Shown: positions 8,244 to 17,222, counted from the stretch's first letter. The stretch is DNA of 64,000 nt from Luteirhabdus pelagi (GCF_016827595.1 NZ_JAECMS010000004.1:248001-312000), one strand, 5' to 3'. Made by a program: numbers and translations. The notes: a model not told the origin generated them from the letters alone.

Positions 8244-10670
8244 TCAAAATGAGTAGGAAACATTGGCTAATAACGCTCTTGGTTGCTGTGGGTTAATGGT
8301 GGTCCAACCTTTGTAATATTCTTTATTGAAAGCATTGTTCAACTTAAGGCTGATGCGATAGTTAGCTGCTCGATAAAAAACAGAAGCATTTGCAATGGTG
8401 TAGCTTGGTAAAATAAATTCACCAGTCGATTCATAGTTAATGGCAAACCGATCGCTTGCGCCATTAAACCCAGCACCAAATCCTAGTCCGTCGAGCGTTC
8501 CTTCCTGTATTTCATAGCTTGCCCAAAAATTATATAAGCTTTCAGGACCTGCCTCCAATGGTCTTCGGTTTAAGATTTCAGGATTATCCGATTTGGTAGT
8601 TTCACTATCGTTAAAACTGTAACCTGCCCGAATATTTAGGCCGTTTATTGGGTTGGCATTTACTTCTGCTTCAAACCCTTTGCTAACAACTTCACCTCCT
8701 TGAATGCGATTAAAAGGTGACGAAGGATCTGTGATTACTCTATCCGTAACCTTGATGTCATAGTAACTTACCGTAGCGTTCAATCGATTGTTGAAAAGGT
8801 TTGTCTTCACTCCAAATTCAAACTGATTTGCTTGCTCAGGATCGAACGTTTTAAGCGTTTGTGGTCCGTCTTCGGGGTTTCCAACCAATTGGGGTGCTAC
8901 ATTCGTAAAACCGTTTTGATAATTTCCAAAAATCGATAACTGGTCCTTTATGGGCTGATAGACCAATCCAAATTTTGGCGACAACGTTGTTTGATCATAG
9001 TCATCTTCTGGATTCGTCAAATCTCCTTCATTATCGAAATGATCCAACCGTACCCCTAGCATGGCCGAAAAGGTATCGGTGAAATTGATAACATCGGAGG
9101 CGTACATACTATAAATGTGATATTTCGATTTTACGTTGCTAACACCTTGTGAAGCAAGTGCGGCATCCACTCCAGCGGTCGATAAGGGATAAGAGTCGTT
9201 TTCAATCGTTTCGGTGAAGGGGTCGTCACCATTCGAACCGCCATCCGGTGTAATATTTCCATAGAAAGCATATCCAGTACTGTTGTTCGTTTGGGTTTCA
9301 TTGAAATAATCCAAGCCCACTACAATTCTATTACGAATTCCAGCTACCCTAATATCTCCTATAAAGTTTTGTTGGATATCGGTGGTTTGGGTATTCGCAT
9401 TCTGCTTGTTGATAAGTCTCGAATAGGTATTTCCCTCGAGAATACCATAATCGAACAAATAAGAATAGTATCCCTTCGTTGACGTCGAGCTCTTGGAAAG
9501 CAGGGTTTGCGACTGCCAGCTATCGGATAATTTATAATCCATTTCAATACGATAATTCTGGGTTGGATTTTCCAATGTTAAATCGTTACTTGTGAAGGAG
9601 AGCTTGTTATTGTATCCTAATTCCTCGAGTTTTGAAGCTGCGGTTGGCGCACTTCTGTTCAAGAAAAGAAATGTCGGATTGGTTTGTTCTGCCTGTGTGA
9701 TTTCACCGTAAAAGGAAAATGACAATCTGTTGTTTACCTTATAGGAAAGCGATGGTGCTACAAAGAATGATTTTCTGAAGCCGGCATCCTGGAAGCTTTG
9801 CTCGGTCGTATAGGCTGTATTTATTCTGAAGTAGAGATTATCTTCTTTACTTAAGGCTGTGTTGAAGTCGCCCATAATCTGGTTCAAACCATAGGTGCCA
9901 GATGTGAAGGAAAGTTCACCCCCAGTTCCCACGTAAGGCTTCTTGGTTACTACGTTTATGAGTCCACCATACGAACTCACCGCATTCCCGAACAAGGTAG
10001 CTGAAGGTCCTTTCAACACTTCAATACGCTCGATGTTAGCAGGGTTAATCGTTCCATTTGTCAATCCGGGTAAACCGTTCACCAACTGAGGTTGCACTGA
10101 AAATCCGCGAAGCGAGTAGTAGCCAGCCCCATCCCCACCACGGCCTGTCGATGCCCAAAGTTTTTCAACTCCAGTAGCATTGGTAAGTGCTTCATCGAAA
10201 TCGGTTACTACTTGCGACTCTAACAATTCGTTTGTAATAGTGCTGTATACTTGCGTGTTCTCTATATCCTTTAGCGGTAGTTTTGAAACATAGGCGGTTT
10301 TCTTTCGTGAAAACTTATTTCGACGGGTTCCGTTCACCACTACTTCACGTAGAATTTCATTTCCCTCATACAACGTGATGGGGTCTAACTGAAGGGATTG
10401 ATTCGCAACAATTGAAACCGATATTTCTTTTGTCTTAAATCCGATATAGGAAATGCGAAGTGTATACGCTCCAGCGGCTAGTTGGGAGATTTCAAAACGT
10501 CCATTTTCATTCGTTTGGGCGCCTTTTGAAGTGTTATTGATTGAAACATTTACGCCCAATAGCGGTGTTTTATCATTGTCGACGACTGTTCCGCTTATCG
10601 TTCCATTCTGTTGGGCAAACGCCTGTCCTGTCAGTACGACGAGGGCGCAAAATATAACTATATTCTTCAT
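8244..10670 (-). CDS. TonB-dependent siderophore receptor
   Basis: 808-residue outer-membrane receptor. Signal peptide 1-19 (ending GQAFAQ), carboxypeptidase-regulatory-like domain about 22-105 (GTISGTVVDNDKTPLLGVNV...), plug domain about 145-245 (including RGFSVQPQLVNG and ERIEVLKGPSATLFG), then a long beta-barrel ending in the aromatic C-terminus ANVSYSF. The plug and barrel resemble FhuA/FecA-type ferric siderophore receptors. The gene has a near-consensus promoter and two matching operator-like sites upstream (10677-10698 and 10746-10767), consistent with iron repression (inference). The downstream PepSY membrane protein supports an iron role. The exact siderophore cannot be read from the sequence. 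Confidence 0.9.
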   Translation of the reverse strand: MKNIVIFCALVVLTGQAFAQQNGTISGTVVDNDKTPLLGVNVSINNTSKGAQTNENGRFEISQLAAGAYTLRISYIGFKTKEISVSIVANQSLQLDPITLYEGNEILREVVVNGTRRNKFSRKKTAYVSKLPLKDIENTQVYSTITNELLESQVVTDFDEALTNATGVEKLWASTGRGGDGAGYYSLRGFSVQPQLVNGLPGLTNGTINPANIERIEVLKGPSATLFGNAVSSYGGLINVVTKKPYVGTGGELSFTSGTYGLNQIMGDFNTALSKEDNLYFRINTAYTTEQSFQDAGFRKSFFVAPSLSYKVNNRLSFSFYGEITQAEQTNPTFLFLNRSAPTAASKLEELGYNNKLSFTSNDLTLENPTQNYRIEMDYKLSDSWQSQTLLSKSSTSTKGYYSYLFDYGILEGNTYSRLINKQNANTQTTDIQQNFIGDIRVAGIRNRIVVGLDYFNETQTNNSTGYAFYGNITPDGGSNGDDPFTETIENDSYPLSTAGVDAALASQGVSNVKSKYHIYSMYASDVINFTDTFSAMLGVRLDHFDNEGDLTNPEDDYDQTTLSPKFGLVYQPIKDQLSIFGNYQNGFTNVAPQLVGNPEDGPQTLKTFDPEQANQFEFGVKTNLFNNRLNATVSYYDIKVTDRVITDPSSPFNRIQGGEVVSKGFEAEVNANPINGLNIRAGYSFNDSETTKSDNPEILNRRPLEAGPESLYNFWASYEIQEGTLDGLGFGAGFNGASDRFAINYESTGEFILPSYTIANASVFYRAANYRISLKLNNAFNKEYYKGWTTINPQQPRALLANVSYSF

Positions 10671-10676
10671 TTAATT

Positions 10677-10698
10677 TTATTTAGACCAATTATAAATA
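10677..10698 (+). promoter_or_regulatory. Operator-like site 1 of the TonB receptor promoter
   Basis: TTATTTAGA-N4-TTATAAATA, an imperfect inverted repeat lying between the expected transcription start and the receptor start codon. The same layout occurs in opposite orientation at 10746-10767. Confidence 0.5.
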
Positions 10699-10712
10699 GT
10701 AAATTTTGACAG

Positions 10713-10744
10713 CAAAAGTACTTACCCATTTTACAATTTCAAAA
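10713..10744 (-). promoter_or_regulatory. Promoter of the TonB siderophore receptor gene
   Basis: On the minus strand TTTTG (10744-10740), a 19-base spacer and TACTTTTG (10720-10713) match the Bacteroidota consensus TTTG-N19-21-TAnnTTTG. It predicts a leader of roughly 35 bases. Confidence 0.75.
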
Positions 10745-10745
10745 T

Positions 10746-10767
10746 AATTTATAATAAATCTAAATAA
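10746..10767 (-). promoter_or_regulatory. Operator-like site 2 of the TonB receptor promoter
   Basis: TTATTTAGA-N4-TTATAAATT on the minus strand, immediately upstream of the -33 box. It has the same half-sites and spacing as site 1. Probable binding site of an iron-dependent repressor (inference). The remainder of 10768-10921 is AT-rich and holds nothing that I can support. Confidence 0.5.
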
Positions 10768-10921
10768 GCCTTTTACAAGTGATTGATACTGTGCAAAAAG
10801 GACTAAAAAAATATCCAAATAAACCTGAATAGGGGGAGCATTACAAAGGAAGCCATAAAACTGCTCACGCCGAAACTGAATTTTCCTTGCTTTAAAGCAT
10901 AAGCAAGCTTGGCTTTTCCAT

Positions 10922-10953
10922 AAATAAAAAGCCACCAACTTTGGTTGATGGCT
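10922..10953 (-). terminator. Intrinsic terminator at the end of the tRNA-derived repeat region
   Basis: Minus-strand hairpin GCCATCAAC / GTTGGTGGC followed by TTTTTATTTAT. It follows the last copy of the tRNA 3' end, so the whole leftward tRNA transcript would end here if the two earlier hairpins are read through. Confidence 0.7.
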
Positions 10954-10960
10954 TCCTTAG

Positions 10961-11100
10961 TAGCGGGGACCCGCCTTCACTTCGTTCCGGACCGGCAGGC
11001 TGGACTTCCCGCAACAAGTGCGGGACAGGCTTCTCGCCAGCCCATAAATCCACTCAATAAAAAAAGGTCCTAGTTTGAAAACTAAGACCCTTTTCTTTAG
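10961..11100 (-). repeat. 140-base tandem repeat, copy 2: tRNA 3' end plus terminator
   Basis: Exactly 140 bases, 138 identical to the copy at 11101-11240. The unit contains (minus strand) a terminator-like hairpin (stem within 11066-11090, T-tract 11065-11057), a GC-rich palindrome CCCGCACTTGTTGCGGG and, at its left end, TCCCCGCTA, the last nine bases of the tRNA gene. The open frame through both copies (10957-11193, minus strand) is repeat-derived and not a gene. Confidence 0.9.
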
Positions 11101-11240
11101 TAGCGGGGACCCGCCTTCACTTCGTTCCGGACGGGCAGGCTGGACTTCCCGCAACAAGTGCGGGACAGGCTTCTCGCCAGCCCATAAATCCACTCAATAA
11201 AAAAAGGTCCTAGTTTGGAAACTAAGACCCTTTTCTTTAG
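11101..11240 (-). repeat. 140-base tandem repeat, copy 1, abutting the tRNA gene
   Basis: Directly follows the tRNA 3' end. It contains a hairpin at 11206-11230 (GGTCTTAGTTT / AAACTAGGACC on the minus strand) followed by a run of seven T, a good intrinsic terminator for the tRNA. Two mismatches separate it from the second copy. Confidence 0.9.
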
Positions 11241-11313
<73 letters not shown>

Positions 11314-11438
11314 ATATATTTTAATGTTGTTTCGCGATAACAACCAAATTTCATTATTTCGTTGCGAGGAGGCCGACGAACGGACCCTGTCCCGCACTTG
11401 CTGCGGGATACTGCTTTCACCCTGAGCTTGTCGAAGGG

Positions 11439-11478
11439 CTACCCCGCGATATATTTTAATGTTGTTTCGCTATAACAA
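11439..11478 (-). repeat. Duplicate of the tRNA-fMet 5' end and its upstream flank
   Basis: About 40 bases nearly identical (one clear mismatch in the core) to 11304-11343, which covers the first ten bases of the tRNA and its upstream flank (ATATATTTTAATGTTGTTTCGC on the plus strand in pieces). In this copy the tRNA sequence breaks off after CGCGGGGTAG and continues into a CTTCGACAAGCTCAGGGTGAAA-type repeat (11416-11438). Confidence 0.85.
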
Positions 11479-11551
11479 CTTAAGTTCAATATGTCATGCG
11501 AATTGCTTTTAAGGGTTGCTGAGCCTGTCGAAGCACCCGCGATGTGGACGG

Positions 11552-11582
11552 CAAAGATACAAACCTTTTTCAACGTAACAAG
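11552..11582 (-). promoter_or_regulatory. Strong promoter reading toward tRNA-fMet
   Basis: Minus strand CTTG (11582-11579), 19-base spacer, TATCTTTG (11559-11552). It is the only good promoter upstream of the tRNA. The 11314-11551 stretch between contains the duplicated tRNA 5' end and palindromic repeats and no gene. Confidence 0.7.
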
Positions 11583-11654
11583 CGACCAATCCGTAAAATT
11601 TAACAGAACCTCATAAAAATTTTCAGGTAATCCCCTGCTTTTTTATTTTTAGGT

Positions 11655-13217
11655 ATGAGCAGCACGGTTCGCAAAATTCTGATAGTTACAGGAATACTAG
11701 TTGTTACAGCACTCCTTATTTGGATAGGCAGCAATATTTACCTCGATCAAAAAGTAAAAACATTTCTTACCGAAAGCCTTCCTCCACATATGAAGGCTTC
11801 GTATGACGATGTTTCCGTAGCCACTTTCAGCGGAACCTTAACCGGCACCAACCTCCGACTCGATATCAGCAACAGAACCAATGACAGCATCCATACCAGC
11901 GTAGATGTAGCAAAATTAAAGGTCGAGAATTTGAGCCTATGGCGTTACCTTTTTCAGAAGGAAATTCACATGGATGCTATCGAGATCTCCAAACCGGAAA
12001 TAGTTTACCACACCCATAAACTGAGCCCGCGTGATAGCACTCAAAAAAACAAGGCGATGCTTAACCTTTCAAAACCTATTAAGGTTGGCAAGGTTTCGAT
12101 TACAGATGGCCGTATTAGTATGTTTGATAATGCGCAAGACTCTTTGTTGCTGTATAGCTCCGACATCACTATAGAAATAGATAGTGTTTTAGTAACTAAA
12201 CAAACACTATCAGAACGTTTACCGCTTCAATATAAATCGTATGCCGTTGCGGGCGATTCAATTTTTCTAAAAGCAAGCGACTACGAAAACCTGACGCTCG
12301 AAAATTTTTCTGTTAGCCCAAGCGAAGCTTCCTTCAACGCTATTCAGTTTCGAACAAAATATAGCAGACCAGAACTTTCTCGGCAAATCAGTAAAGAACG
12401 CGATCACTATTCACTTGAAATTCCAAAATTCAGTATCCTACAGCCAGATTTTGGCTTCAACAATCGACAACTATATGTGGATTGCAACAGTGTTCAGATC
12501 AACAACCCAAAACTTTCTATTTTTAGGGATAAAACGGTCGCCGACGACACCTCTATAAAACCGCTCTATAGCGAGATGCTACGGAAACTCAACTTTCAAC
12601 TCACCGTTCCAAAAATCGATGTACAGCAAGCGGCTATTGACTATACCGAAAAGGTGAAAGCCGATAATAGTGGTGGAACGATTCACTTTTCAGAATTGGA
12701 TATCGATATGGAAAACGTGAGCAACACCTATTCCGAAGGAACTAAAACCAACCTTACATTCGATGGAACTTTCATGGGTACCACCCCAATGAAAGTGAAT
12801 TGGAATTTTGACGTCAACAATGCTAGCGATGCCTTCCTTTTTAAAGGGGACGTAGGTAGCTTACCGGCGGCAGAACTAAATGAATTTACTGAACCAAATT
12901 TAAAGGTTCGGATGGAAGGAACTGCTAATCAGACCTACTTCACCATTTCCGGAAATAGGAATACCTCACAGGTCGATTTTAAAATTAACTATGATGATTT
13001 TAAGGTGAGTTTGATGAAAGATGACGGTAAAGGGAAAAAAGGACTATTATCCGGTTTAGTAAATCTTTTCATTTCGAAAGATAGCAATAAAAGTACGGAC
13101 GATTTTAGAAAAGGTTCGGCTATGGTAGAACGCGATAAGACCAAATCCATTTTCAATTTTTTATGGCTAAATGTGCGTGATGGACTTAAAAAAGCAATTT
13201 TGGGTGGACAAAACTAA
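11655..13217 (+). CDS. AsmA-like/DUF748-type envelope protein
   Basis: 520 residues with one N-terminal membrane helix (about 8-28, ILIVTGILVVTALLIWIG) and a long beta-rich periplasmic region. The opening after the helix (YLDQKVKTFLTESLPPHMKASYDDVSVATFSG...) and the repeated 'VDVAKLKVENLSLW / IDMENVSN' strands are typical of AsmA-like proteins, which span the periplasm and are linked to lipid transport or outer-membrane assembly. Specific function unknown. The ATG is only a few bases after TATTTTTA, a promoter-like element, so the leader may be very short. It converges on and overlaps the next gene by four bases. Confidence 0.65.
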   Translation: MSSTVRKILIVTGILVVTALLIWIGSNIYLDQKVKTFLTESLPPHMKASYDDVSVATFSGTLTGTNLRLDISNRTNDSIHTSVDVAKLKVENLSLWRYLFQKEIHMDAIEISKPEIVYHTHKLSPRDSTQKNKAMLNLSKPIKVGKVSITDGRISMFDNAQDSLLLYSSDITIEIDSVLVTKQTLSERLPLQYKSYAVAGDSIFLKASDYENLTLENFSVSPSEASFNAIQFRTKYSRPELSRQISKERDHYSLEIPKFSILQPDFGFNNRQLYVDCNSVQINNPKLSIFRDKTVADDTSIKPLYSEMLRKLNFQLTVPKIDVQQAAIDYTEKVKADNSGGTIHFSELDIDMENVSNTYSEGTKTNLTFDGTFMGTTPMKVNWNFDVNNASDAFLFKGDVGSLPAAELNEFTEPNLKVRMEGTANQTYFTISGNRNTSQVDFKINYDDFKVSLMKDDGKGKKGLLSGLVNLFISKDSNKSTDDFRKGSAMVERDKTKSIFNFLWLNVRDGLKKAILGGQN

Positions 13218-13570
13218 GGATGTGAAATCCAAGTCAACGCATCAAGGCGCTCTTCACTACTAAATGTTTTCATATTTGCTGAAGAAATAGTTTGACAAAG
13301 CATAGAACATGCCTTAATCCATTTTCGATTCGTAACCAAGGCGATTTTGTTGAATCGTTCCTCATGTTTCAACTTAAAGGTAATTTCTTCCCACACTGCT
13401 GCTAAATTGAAGGAGTCGATATTCACATCCTCTAAATAAAGATTGATTTTATCGTAAAAGTCGAATTTTGACTCGATTTGGGAAATAAGCTTCCCGACCG
13501 TCTTTTTGTTGAAGTCGCCCTCGAACAAAAACCCTACGGTATCGTCAGAAAAACTAAAGGTTGAAAGCAT
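13214..13570 (-). CDS. SpoIIAA-like (STAS/SEC14-fold) protein
   Basis: 118 residues, predicted cytoplasmic. The alternation of strands and helices and the segment DFYDKINLYLEDVNIDSFNLAAVWEEITFKLKHEERFNKIALVTNRKW (shown here only as family hallmark: YLEDV...KIALVT) fit the SpoIIAA-like family found in many Bacteroidota. The ligand and role are not known. Its last bases overlap the convergent AsmA-like gene. Confidence 0.7.
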   Translation of the reverse strand: MLSTFSFSDDTVGFLFEGDFNKKTVGKLISQIESKFDFYDKINLYLEDVNIDSFNLAAVWEEITFKLKHEERFNKIALVTNRKWIKACSMLCQTISSANMKTFSSEERLDALTWISHP

Positions 13571-13603
13571 AGTGGGGTTATGATTTTTATAAAGCTAACA
13601 GAA

Positions 13604-13783
13604 CTATTGTTCTATACTCGAAGCCGTGAAGGATAAAAGTTCGCCATTTTGAAAGGTAACCGAAACCTCTATCGGATTGCAGCACACTTCACAGTCCTCT
13701 ATATAGGTAGTCGATACGGAAGGATCTACTAACATGGAAATCGTTTCCCAACAATGGGGGCATTGAAAATGGTGCTCGTACAT
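13604..13783 (-). CDS. Small CPXCG-motif cysteine-rich protein
   Basis: 59 residues, with ATG complement at 13781-13783 and TAG complement at 13604-13606. It carries CPHC at residues 8-11 and C31-x2-C34-C35, the two paired cysteine knuckles of the small 'CPXCG motif-containing' zinc-ribbon-like family. The family's role is unknown. It lies 25 bases downstream of the ABC-F gene and about 30 bases upstream of the SpoIIAA-like gene, all leftward, so the three may be co-transcribed. Confidence 0.85.
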   Translation of the reverse strand: MYEHHFQCPHCWETISMLVDPSVSTTYIEDCEVCCNPIEVSVTFQNGELLSFTASSIEQ

Positions 13784-13808
13784 ATCGTAAACGTCAGCTA
13801 TTTTGAAG

Positions 13809-15728
13809 TTACGAAAAAGATTCGATATTAAGGGTCAGTTCTTCCCATTGCTCCATCAATTCCTGAAGCTTTTTCTTCTTCGCTTGGTATTTATCGAAGA
13901 AATCGGGTTGGGCGATGGTTTCCTCATAGTTGATCTGCAACTCAACGTCGATAGCCTTAATTTCCTTTTCCATTTTTGAAATGGTCGCTTCCGTCTTGCT
14001 GAGTTTGTTTTGAAGCTTCTTCAACTCCTTCTTATTTTCATAGGCCTGCTTGCCTCCTTTCGAGCTTTCCTTTGAAGCTTCCTTCGCCGCAATAGTTCGT
14101 TTTTCAGCTTCACGTAAATTCTGAAGATTCCGCTGCTCCAAGAAATAATCGATATCGCCTAAATACTCCTTGATTTTTTGATCTTTAAATTCGTAGACCG
14201 TATCGCTCAATCCCTGTAAAAAATCACGGTCGTGCGACACCAAGATCAAGGTTCCTTCAAAATTGTTTAAAGCCTCCTTCAACACATTCTTCGATTGAAT
14301 ATCCAAATGATTTGTCGGCTCATCCATGATCAGCACATTGAACGGCTCTAACAATAGTTTCGCCAAGGCTAGGCGGTTTCGCTCTCCTCCGGAAAGTACC
14401 TTCACATACTTATCCACTTCTTCACCTCTAAACAAAAAGGCACCCAATATATCCCGAACCCTGGGACGTGTTTTTTCATTGGCGGCATCCAGCATGGTAT
14501 CCTCAACGGTCTTTTCACCATCCAAATACTCCGCTTGATTCTGTGCGAAATAGCCTATCTGAACATTATGACCTAATTTCAATTGACCTTTATGTTCAAT
14601 TTCACCCACAATAATCTTTGCCAAAGTAGATTTACCCTGTCCGTTCTGACCAACAAACGCAATTTTACTATCGCGCGCTACCTGCAAATCGATATGTTGC
14701 AGCACTTTATTATCGCCATAGCTTTTCGAAATGTCCTCGGCTTCAATCACGACCTTCCCAGGAATTACAGAAACAGGAAAGCGTAAGCTCATCACCGCAT
14801 TGTCGGCTTCATCAACTTCAATCTTATCCATTCGGTCCAATTTCTTGATCAGAGATTGCGCCATGGATGCCTTGCTAGCCTTTGCCCGGAACTTTTCAAT
14901 CAGTTTCTCTGTCTGTTCGATTTCCTTTTGCTGATTCTTTTGCGCGGCCAGTTGCTGTTCCCGTAGTTCGTCGCGCTGTACCAAATATTTAGAATACGGT
15001 TTGCTGAAATCGTAGATACGGCCCAATGAAATTTCGATCGTTCGGTTGGTAACATTATCCAAAAACATTCTATCGTGCGAAACGATGACGACGACTCCAG
15101 AAAAGTTTACCAAAAATTCCTCTAGCCAAAGTATAGATTCGATATCCAAGTGGTTGGTAGGCTCATCCAACAGTAGAATGTCGTTATTCTGAAGCAACAA
15201 TTTCGCCAATTCAATTCGCATTCGCCATCCACCCGAAAACGTATCTGTTTTCTTATCGAAGTCTTCACGCTGAAAACCCAATCCTTGCAACACACGTTCT
15301 GTTTCACCTTGGTAATTATAACCTCCGTGGATTTCATATTGCTGCTGCACTTCATTTACATCGATCATCAGCTTATGATACCCTTCACTTTCGTAATCGG
15401 TGCGTGAAGCCAACTGTTCGTTGATATCTGCGAGTTGCTTTTCGAGTTTTTTGATCTTAGTGAAGGCTTGGTGCGCTTCTTCCAATACGGTTCGCCCATA
15501 ATCGAAATCGATATCCTGTTTAAGGAAACCGATAGAGATTTCCTTATCCTTTGCAATTTGTCCTTCGTTGTACTCCTGTTCACCGGCAATGATGCGAAGC
15601 ATGGTCGATTTACCGGCACCGTTCTTCCCCACCAATCCGACGCGATCGCCTGGTGTTAACTGGAAGGTAATACCTTCAAAAAGGTTTTCACCTTGAAAGG
15701 AAACGGAAAGATTGTGGACGTTCAGCAT
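13809..15728 (-). CDS. ABC-F family ATPase (Uup/YheS-like, ribosome-associated)
   Basis: 639-residue soluble protein with two ABC ATPase domains and no membrane segments. Domain 1 has Walker A GKNGAGKS at 34-41, signature FSGGWRMR and Walker B DILLLDEPTNHLD. Domain 2 has GQNGQGKS, LSGGERNR and NVLIMDEPTNHLD. They are joined by a basic helical linker (P-site tRNA interaction motif region), and a lysine-rich coiled-coil tail (about 540-639) resembles the Uup C-terminal domain. Members act on translating ribosomes or, for Uup, affect replication-linked transposon excision. The subfamily is inferred from the tail. Its start region is divergent from the DUF983 gene. Confidence 0.9.
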   Translation of the reverse strand: MLNVHNLSVSFQGENLFEGITFQLTPGDRVGLVGKNGAGKSTMLRIIAGEQEYNEGQIAKDKEISIGFLKQDIDFDYGRTVLEEAHQAFTKIKKLEKQLADINEQLASRTDYESEGYHKLMIDVNEVQQQYEIHGGYNYQGETERVLQGLGFQREDFDKKTDTFSGGWRMRIELAKLLLQNNDILLLDEPTNHLDIESILWLEEFLVNFSGVVVIVSHDRMFLDNVTNRTIEISLGRIYDFSKPYSKYLVQRDELREQQLAAQKNQQKEIEQTEKLIEKFRAKASKASMAQSLIKKLDRMDKIEVDEADNAVMSLRFPVSVIPGKVVIEAEDISKSYGDNKVLQHIDLQVARDSKIAFVGQNGQGKSTLAKIIVGEIEHKGQLKLGHNVQIGYFAQNQAEYLDGEKTVEDTMLDAANEKTRPRVRDILGAFLFRGEEVDKYVKVLSGGERNRLALAKLLLEPFNVLIMDEPTNHLDIQSKNVLKEALNNFEGTLILVSHDRDFLQGLSDTVYEFKDQKIKEYLGDIDYFLEQRNLQNLREAEKRTIAAKEASKESSKGGKQAYENKKELKKLQNKLSKTEATISKMEKEIKAIDVELQINYEETIAQPDFFDKYQAKKKKLQELMEQWEELTLNIESFS

Positions 15729-15792
15729 ATGTAACCTAAGTGACAGTAATTTTTTGCAAAGATGCTTAAATTTGCTGCGGAAAAAAAACGCT

Positions 15793-16167
15793 ATGAAAGG
15801 AAGTAAGCTCTACAGTATTTTTACGGGGACCTGCCCAGTATGCCATACCGGCAAGATGTATAAAAATCGCAATCCGTATATCCTTACCGAGACCTTAAAA
15901 ATGCACGAGCGTTGTTCGCATTGTAATACTAAATTTAAGATTGAGCCTTCCTTTTTCTACGGCGCTATGTATGTAAGCTATGGTTTGGGGGTTGCCATTG
16001 CCATCGCGGCCTTTATTATTGCATATTTCTTTATCGGTTTGGATAGGCTTACGACTTTCTTTGTCATCATGGGAACCTTAATCGTAATGCTTCCCATTAT
16101 TCTTCGGTTATCGCGAAATATTTGGATCAACTTCTTTTTCAAATACGATCCGCAGAAAGCTAAATAA
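15793..16167 (+). CDS. DUF983 membrane protein with zinc-ribbon motifs
   Basis: 124 residues. Two CxxC pairs near the N-terminus (CPVC and CSHC) are followed by two or three membrane helices (YVSYGLGVAIAIAAFIIAYF, then TTFFVIMGTLIVMLPIIL). This is the DUF983 family, unknown function. The start at 15793 (MKGSKLYSIFTG) is preferred over an upstream in-frame ATG at 15712 because that one lies in the promoter and coding region of the divergent ABC-F gene. TAAATTTG upstream (15767-15774) is a possible -7 element. Confidence 0.85.
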   Translation: MKGSKLYSIFTGTCPVCHTGKMYKNRNPYILTETLKMHERCSHCNTKFKIEPSFFYGAMYVSYGLGVAIAIAAFIIAYFFIGLDRLTTFFVIMGTLIVMLPIILRLSRNIWINFFFKYDPQKAK

Positions 16168-16169
16168 AG

Positions 16170-17210
16170 CTACACATACCGTTTGATGTTCACTTCGGAA
16201 GGAAGCGGTTCTTCATTCTCTATAAAATCGTATAGCCATTTCGAAAGGAGAGGTGCCATCATAATACCACGAGTGCCTAGGCCATTCAAGAAATAGATAG
16301 GTTCACTTGAAGGTTGGCCCAATAATGGTTTTCGGTCGGGAACCGTAGGTCGTACGCCTGCAATTTGGTCGATGACTTCATATTCACACGAAATCATTTT
16401 CTGAAGCTTTCGCTCTATTTCATCACGCGCTTCAATAGTGGGGGTGGTACTGGTGTCATTTCGATTATAGGTGGCTCCTACTTTGTAGACATCTTCTTCA
16501 ACAGGAATGATAAAAAGTGTTCCTTTCACTATATGTTGAAGGTGAAGATCGGGTGCTTTTATGAGTAGGTATTCGCCTTTATTGGGAACCATTGCCTTCT
16601 TTGGGAAGAATGGATTCTGTAAAGCTCCAAATCCTTCTGCGAACAAAATTTTCTTTGCAGTGATGTTTTTATAGTAAAGTTGACCGTCTTTCACTAACAA
16701 GCTTGTATGTTGAAATACTTCTTCAGCATATTGCTCTTTCTGTTGAAGGTATTCGCGAAAGTGTTGAAAAAGTTTATTGGGTCGAATTCGTCCCGATTGC
16801 GAAACTGCTCCAAATTTATATTCGGCTTTGAGTGAAGCATTCTTTAAATCGACCAAGTCGGTATCAAGAAATGGCGCCAAGGTATTTTTATCGGAAGCGG
16901 TAAACCAGTCATTTTGCTCCTCTCGATTCTGAAACACCCGTAACACGGTTTTATCCTCGAACAATGGAAATTTTAATTTTTTCGCTAATGAAGTATAGAA
17001 AGGAGTGCTTTCCGAAAGAAATTGCTGTCCGTTCCAAGCCGGCGTGAAGCGCTTTAGGACGACCGGATTAAAAACACCTCCAGATACTGTAGTCGAATGA
17101 TTCTGGCCCGTTTCATAGACTATAAAAGACTTTCCGTGCTGTTCCAGGCGTTCACAAAACGCGATGCCGGCGATACCCAGTCCTACAACGATATAATCGA
17201 CTTCTTTCAT
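16170..17210 (-). CDS. FAD-dependent oxidoreductase (DAO/MnmC-C-like)
   Basis: 346 residues. The N-terminal Rossmann motif VVGLGIAGIAF (GxGxxG, residues 8-18) binds FAD. The DAO-type body ends in GVRPTVPDRKPLLGQ and NGLGTRGIMMAPLLSKWL, both typical of this amino-acid oxidase-like fold. It resembles the oxidase domain of MnmC but lacks the methyltransferase half. Substrate unknown. The start codon lies four bases after a TATTTTTG promoter element that is formed by the T-tract of the gldN terminator. It converges with the DUF983 gene, two bases apart. Confidence 0.85.
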   Translation of the reverse strand: MKEVDYIVVGLGIAGIAFCERLEQHGKSFIVYETGQNHSTTVSGGVFNPVVLKRFTPAWNGQQFLSESTPFYTSLAKKLKFPLFEDKTVLRVFQNREEQNDWFTASDKNTLAPFLDTDLVDLKNASLKAEYKFGAVSQSGRIRPNKLFQHFREYLQQKEQYAEEVFQHTSLLVKDGQLYYKNITAKKILFAEGFGALQNPFFPKKAMVPNKGEYLLIKAPDLHLQHIVKGTLFIIPVEEDVYKVGATYNRNDTSTTPTIEARDEIERKLQKMISCEYEVIDQIAGVRPTVPDRKPLLGQPSSEPIYFLNGLGTRGIMMAPLLSKWLYDFIENEEPLPSEVNIKRYV

Positions 17211-17214
17211 AGTG

Positions 17215-17222
17215 CAAAAATA
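17215..17222 (-). promoter_or_regulatory. -7 promoter element of the FAD oxidoreductase gene
   Basis: TATTTTTG on the minus strand, four bases before the start codon, so the mRNA would be nearly leaderless. The element overlaps the T-tract of the upstream terminator. Confidence 0.55.

Noticed and set aside
10690-10938. Leftward 82-codon open frame upstream of the TonB receptor
   Set aside because: It crosses the receptor promoter, one operator-like site and a terminator and has no coding character.
10957-11193. Leftward 78-codon open frame
   Set aside because: It consists of the two 140-base tRNA-derived repeats and contains the terminator hairpin; no start signals or protein family features.
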